A program made the position numbers and the translations under genes. From positions 1 to 14,192 of the forward strand of contig JAQGOE010000191.1 in NCBI GenBank assembly GCA_028293725.1: DNA of 14,192 nt. Direction: 5' to 3'. This stretch comes from Gammaproteobacteria bacterium. Lineage in GTDB: Bacteria > Pseudomonadota > Gammaproteobacteria > Steroidobacterales > Steroidobacteraceae. The notes below the pieces were generated by a model. That model saw only the letters and a program-made list of their open reading frames with translations, did no database searches and was not told the origin of the DNA. Below are positions 11,520-14,192 of the stretch, piece by piece. How positions within the stretch are numbered: position 1 is the stretch's first letter; every line of letters starts with the position of its first letter.

Positions 11520-14192
11520 TCAATCAGCGAGTTTACGCACCGACTCTACGCCAACCGTGAGTGTCGCGAAATCGCTCGCTCCGGCGGTCCGCATCTCCGT
11601 AGAAGTGCGCTGCCAGTGGCCGAGGTCCTCGCCGACCGACTCCACCCACGCGGTCACCCGCGCCTGCGCGGCACCGCGATCTTTCCGGGACAGAACGCGC
11701 TCGGCCAGACGTCGATGAATCCGTAGCGCGGTGTCACGGAGTCCCGCGCGCGCGATAGCTTGCCACGGACCCTCGACGGACAAACGCTCAATCTGGTCGT
11801 GCAGCCAATCTATCCCGACGCGCGCACCGACTTCGAAGTACACCTGGGCGGTCTCGACCACACTTACGTGGTAAGCGAGTGAAAGTTCCACGATGTCCAA
11901 AGCGGCATTGTGCGCCTCGAGGCTGGCGACCCGCGTTGCGAGATCTTGCGGCAGTCCGTCTGTGACATATTGTTTGCGATTTTCCTCGAAGCGCTCACCC
12001 CATGAGCCGGTGAGCACCAGCCCGATCTGCGCTTCCAACGCGCGTACCCCAGCGCCGAATTCCGCCACGGCGGCATCGACCTGCAACTCGCGCTTGCGAT
12101 GCGCCAGCAGCCAGTAGGTCATATGTCGCAGCAGGCGGCTGGTCTGGAACGCTGTCTCATACTGCAGTTTGGCCGGCACCTTGTTGTCGAGTGCTTCGAT
12201 CTGCGCCCACAGGTCGCGCATGCCGAAAATCTCGCGCGCCGCCGAGTAGGCGCGGGCGATCTGCGCGGGCTCGGCGCCCGTGTCCTCCTGCGCCCGTGGG
12301 ACGAAAGTGGGTCCCATCCGGTTCACGAGGCTGTTGGTGGTTGCCGTGGCGATGATCTCCCGGCGCAGGCGGTGTTGCCCGATGGCGCGTGGGAAGCGCT
12401 CTCGTACGGGAGCGGGGAAGTACCGCTCCAGCTCGGAGGAGAGATAAGGGTCCTCGGGCACGTTGGAGGCGAGCAGATGATTGTTGAGCCAGATCTTGCT
12501 GTAGGCGAGCAGAATCGCCAGCTCCGGCCGGGTCAGTGAGCTGCCGTTTTTGCGGCGCTCGGCCAGCTCCTCATCGCCGGGTAGGAATTCCAGCGTCCGG
12601 TTCAGGTCGCCCGAGCGCTCCAGGGAGTGGATCAGATGTTGGTATTCGGCGAGCCGTGGGCCGGCGTGCAGCTCGAGAATGCTGATCGCCTGGCCCTGCA
12701 GGTAGTTGTTACGCAGGACGAGGGCGGCGACCTCGTTCGTCATGCGCACGAGCAGCTTGTTGCGGTCGCCGCGGGTGAGCTTGCCGATCTGCACCAGCGG
12801 GTTGAGCAGGATCTTGATGTTGACTTCGACGTCCGAGGTGTTCACCCCGGCCGAGTTGTCGATGAAATCCGTGTTGAGGCGGCCGCCGGCGAGGGCGTAC
12901 TCGACCCGGCCGCGCTGCGAAAAGCCGAGGTTGCCGCCTTCGCCGACAACTTTCGCCTTCAGTTCCATGCCATTGATGCGGACCGCGTCGTTGGTGCGGT
13001 CGCCGACTTCGGCGTTGGACTCGAGACGGGACTTCACGTAGGTGCCGATGCCGCCGTTCCACAGCAGGTCCACGGGCATCTTCAGACTTGCCTTGATGAT
13101 CTCTGTCGGAGTCGCCGCGGTAGCGTCGATGCCGAGGAGGGTTCGGGCTTCCGCTGACAGCGCGATGGACTTCGCGTTTCGCGGGAAAACACCACCGCCG
13201 CGCGAGATCTTCTTGCGGTCGTAGTCGTCCCAGCTCGAGCGCGGTAGATCGAACACCCGGGCGCGCTCGGCGAAGCTCAGCGCGGCATCCGGAGACGGGT
13301 CGATGAAGATGTGGCGGTGATCGAAGGCGACCTGCAGCCGGATATGGCGTGACAGGAGCATGCCGTTGCCGAACACGTCACCCGACATATCGCCGATACC
13401 CGTCACCGTGAAGTCGGTCTTTTGAATGTCGACACCGATCTCACGGAAGTGGCGCTTGACGCATTCCCAGGCGCCGCGTGCGGTGATGGCCATTTTCTTA
13501 TGGTCATAACCCGCCGAGCCGCCGGAGGCGAATGCGTCGCCGAGCCAGTACCCGTAGTCGAGGGAAATGGCGTTGGCGGTGTCAGAGAACGTCGCGGTGC
13601 CCTTGTCGGCGGCAACTACGAGATAGGCGTCATCACCGTCGCGCCGGACAACTCGCTGCGGAGGTGTGATACGGCCGGAGACAATGTTGTCTGTCAGGTC
13701 GAGCAGCCCGCGGATGAAGGTCTGGTAGCAGGAGACGACCTCGGCCTGTATCTCTTCCCGCGTACCGGCCGTAGGCAGGCGTTTCGGGACGAAGCCGCCT
13801 TTGGCGCCCACCGGCACGATGAGCGTGTTTTTGACGTTCTGGGCCTTCATGAGACCCAGGACCTCGGTGCGGAAATCCTCGCGCCGGTCGGACCAGCGGA
13901 TGCCGCCGCGCGCCACGTAGCCCATGCGCAGATGCACGCCTTCGACCCGGGGACTGTAGACGAAGATCTCGAATTTCGGGCGCGGCAACGGCAGGTCCGG
14001 GATTTTGCCGGGGTCGAACTTGAAAGAGACGTAGCTCTTTGGCTTGCCAGCGGCGTCCGGCTGATAGAAGTTGGTTCGCAGTGTGGCCTGCACGAGGTTC
14101 ATGTACGCGCGCAGGATGCGGTCTTCGTCGAGGCTGGTGACTTTGTCGAGATCGGCGCGGATCTGGGCGACCAGCTTGTCGGCGTTGCGCTC
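11520..14192 (-). CDS. gdhB: NAD-specific glutamate dehydrogenase, large type, C-terminal part
   Basis: This is the large (GDH-180 type, roughly 1600-residue) NAD-dependent glutamate dehydrogenase, which oxidatively deaminates glutamate to 2-oxoglutarate, mainly in catabolism. The window holds the C-terminal 890 residues and the TGA stop; the frame is open to the window edge, so the start lies outside. An internal ATG at 14102 is not the start: the 30 upstream codons read ERNADKLVAQIRADLDKVTS and onward, in family style. Landmarks, numbered in the fragment, are GGIRWSDRREDFRTEVLGLM from 96, GAKGGFVPKR at 129-138 carrying the conserved active-site Lys, then GIGDMSGDVFGNGM and WNGGIGTYVKS of the nucleotide-binding part, and GEGGNLGFSQRGRVEYA. 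The C-terminal third is the helical domain seen in this family. The symbol follows Pseudomonas usage. gpmA follows after 20 bp. Confidence 0.96.
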   Translation of the reverse strand, partial: ERNADKLVAQIRADLDKVTSLDEDRILRAYMNLVQATLRTNFYQPDAAGKPKSYVSFKFDPGKIPDLPLPRPKFEIFVYSPRVEGVHLRMGYVARGGIRWSDRREDFRTEVLGLMKAQNVKNTLIVPVGAKGGFVPKRLPTAGTREEIQAEVVSCYQTFIRGLLDLTDNIVSGRITPPQRVVRRDGDDAYLVVAADKGTATFSDTANAISLDYGYWLGDAFASGGSAGYDHKKMAITARGAWECVKRHFREIGVDIQKTDFTVTGIGDMSGDVFGNGMLLSRHIRLQVAFDHRHIFIDPSPDAALSFAERARVFDLPRSSWDDYDRKKISRGGGVFPRNAKSIALSAEARTLLGIDATAATPTEIIKASLKMPVDLLWNGGIGTYVKSRLESNAEVGDRTNDAVRINGMELKAKVVGEGGNLGFSQRGRVEYALAGGRLNTDFIDNSAGVNTSDVEVNIKILLNPLVQIGKLTRGDRNKLLVRMTNEVAALVLRNNYLQGQAISILELHAGPRLAEYQHLIHSLERSGDLNRTLEFLPGDEELAERRKNGSSLTRPELAILLAYSKIWLNNHLLASNVPEDPYLSSELERYFPAPVRERFPRAIGQHRLRREIIATATTNSLVNRMGPTFVPRAQEDTGAEPAQIARAYSAAREIFGMRDLWAQIEALDNKVPAKLQYETAFQTSRLLRHMTYWLLAHRKRELQVDAAVAEFGAGVRALEAQIGLVLTGSWGERFEENRKQYVTDGLPQDLATRVASLEAHNAALDIVELSLAYHVSVVETAQVYFEVGARVGIDWLHDQIERLSVEGPWQAIARAGLRDTALRIHRRLAERVLSRKDRGAAQARVTAWVESVGEDLGHWQRTSTEMRTAGASDFATLTVGVESVRKLAD

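Noticed and set aside
12627..13157. Long plus-strand frame opposite the glutamate dehydrogenase
   Set aside because: It is an antisense shadow of strongly conserved dehydrogenase sequence, with no start signal or motif of its own.
1..14192. tRNA, rRNA, CRISPR, insertion sequence or prophage features
   Set aside because: I looked by eye for cloverleaf arms, regular spaced repeats, transposase or integrase motifs and found none.

Overview
The window looks like a GC-rich proteobacterial chromosome. Gene content fits Gammaproteobacteria: a very large NAD-dependent glutamate dehydrogenase, a GpmA-type mutase, an RraB-like protein and a ModF-like ATPase. A Xanthomonadales/Nevskiales-type lineage (Steroidobacter-like) is my guess from protein style, not a proven placement. 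Genes are densely packed with short gaps and overlaps. I see no tRNA, rRNA, CRISPR array, transposase or phage gene.

Layout. (1) 1-147 holds a large imperfect inverted repeat and no convincing gene. (2) 148-984 (-) is a soluble histidine kinase without a sensor domain. It is divergent from 1079-2266 (+), an acetyltransferase that appears fused to a degenerate GIY-YIG-like domain. (3) 2263-2484 (-) and 2573-3328 (-) are two unrecognised genes: a small helical protein whose stop interlocks with the acetyltransferase stop, and a membrane-anchored protein. (4) 3559-7465 (+) is a tightly coupled trio: a double-ATPase ModF-like protein, a beta-lactamase-fold protein that seems to lack its catalytic Lys and Tyr, and a TetA-like MFS exporter. 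(5) 7449-8692 (-) is a PhzF-family isomerase followed after 5 bp by a Rieske ferredoxin, whose end overlaps the MFS gene tail to tail. (6) 8815-10682 (+) holds a thiamine-binding-type protein, an adrenodoxin-type ferredoxin, an enoyl-CoA isomerase-like crotonase and a membrane-anchored RraB-like protein; the last three are nearly contiguous. (7) 10750-14192 (-) is central metabolism: the C-terminal 890 residues of the large glutamate dehydrogenase, followed after 20 bp by phosphoglycerate mutase gpmA.

Working together: the 3559-7465 trio has the spacing of one transcript with translational coupling, but the shared task of its products is not evident. The glutamate dehydrogenase and gpmA are probably co-transcribed. 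No complete novel defence or biosynthetic system is evident. The most unusual items are the acetyltransferase/GIY-YIG-like fusion, the apparently inactivated hydrolase inside an ATPase-exporter operon, the membrane-tethered RraB-like protein and the long hairpin at the left edge.
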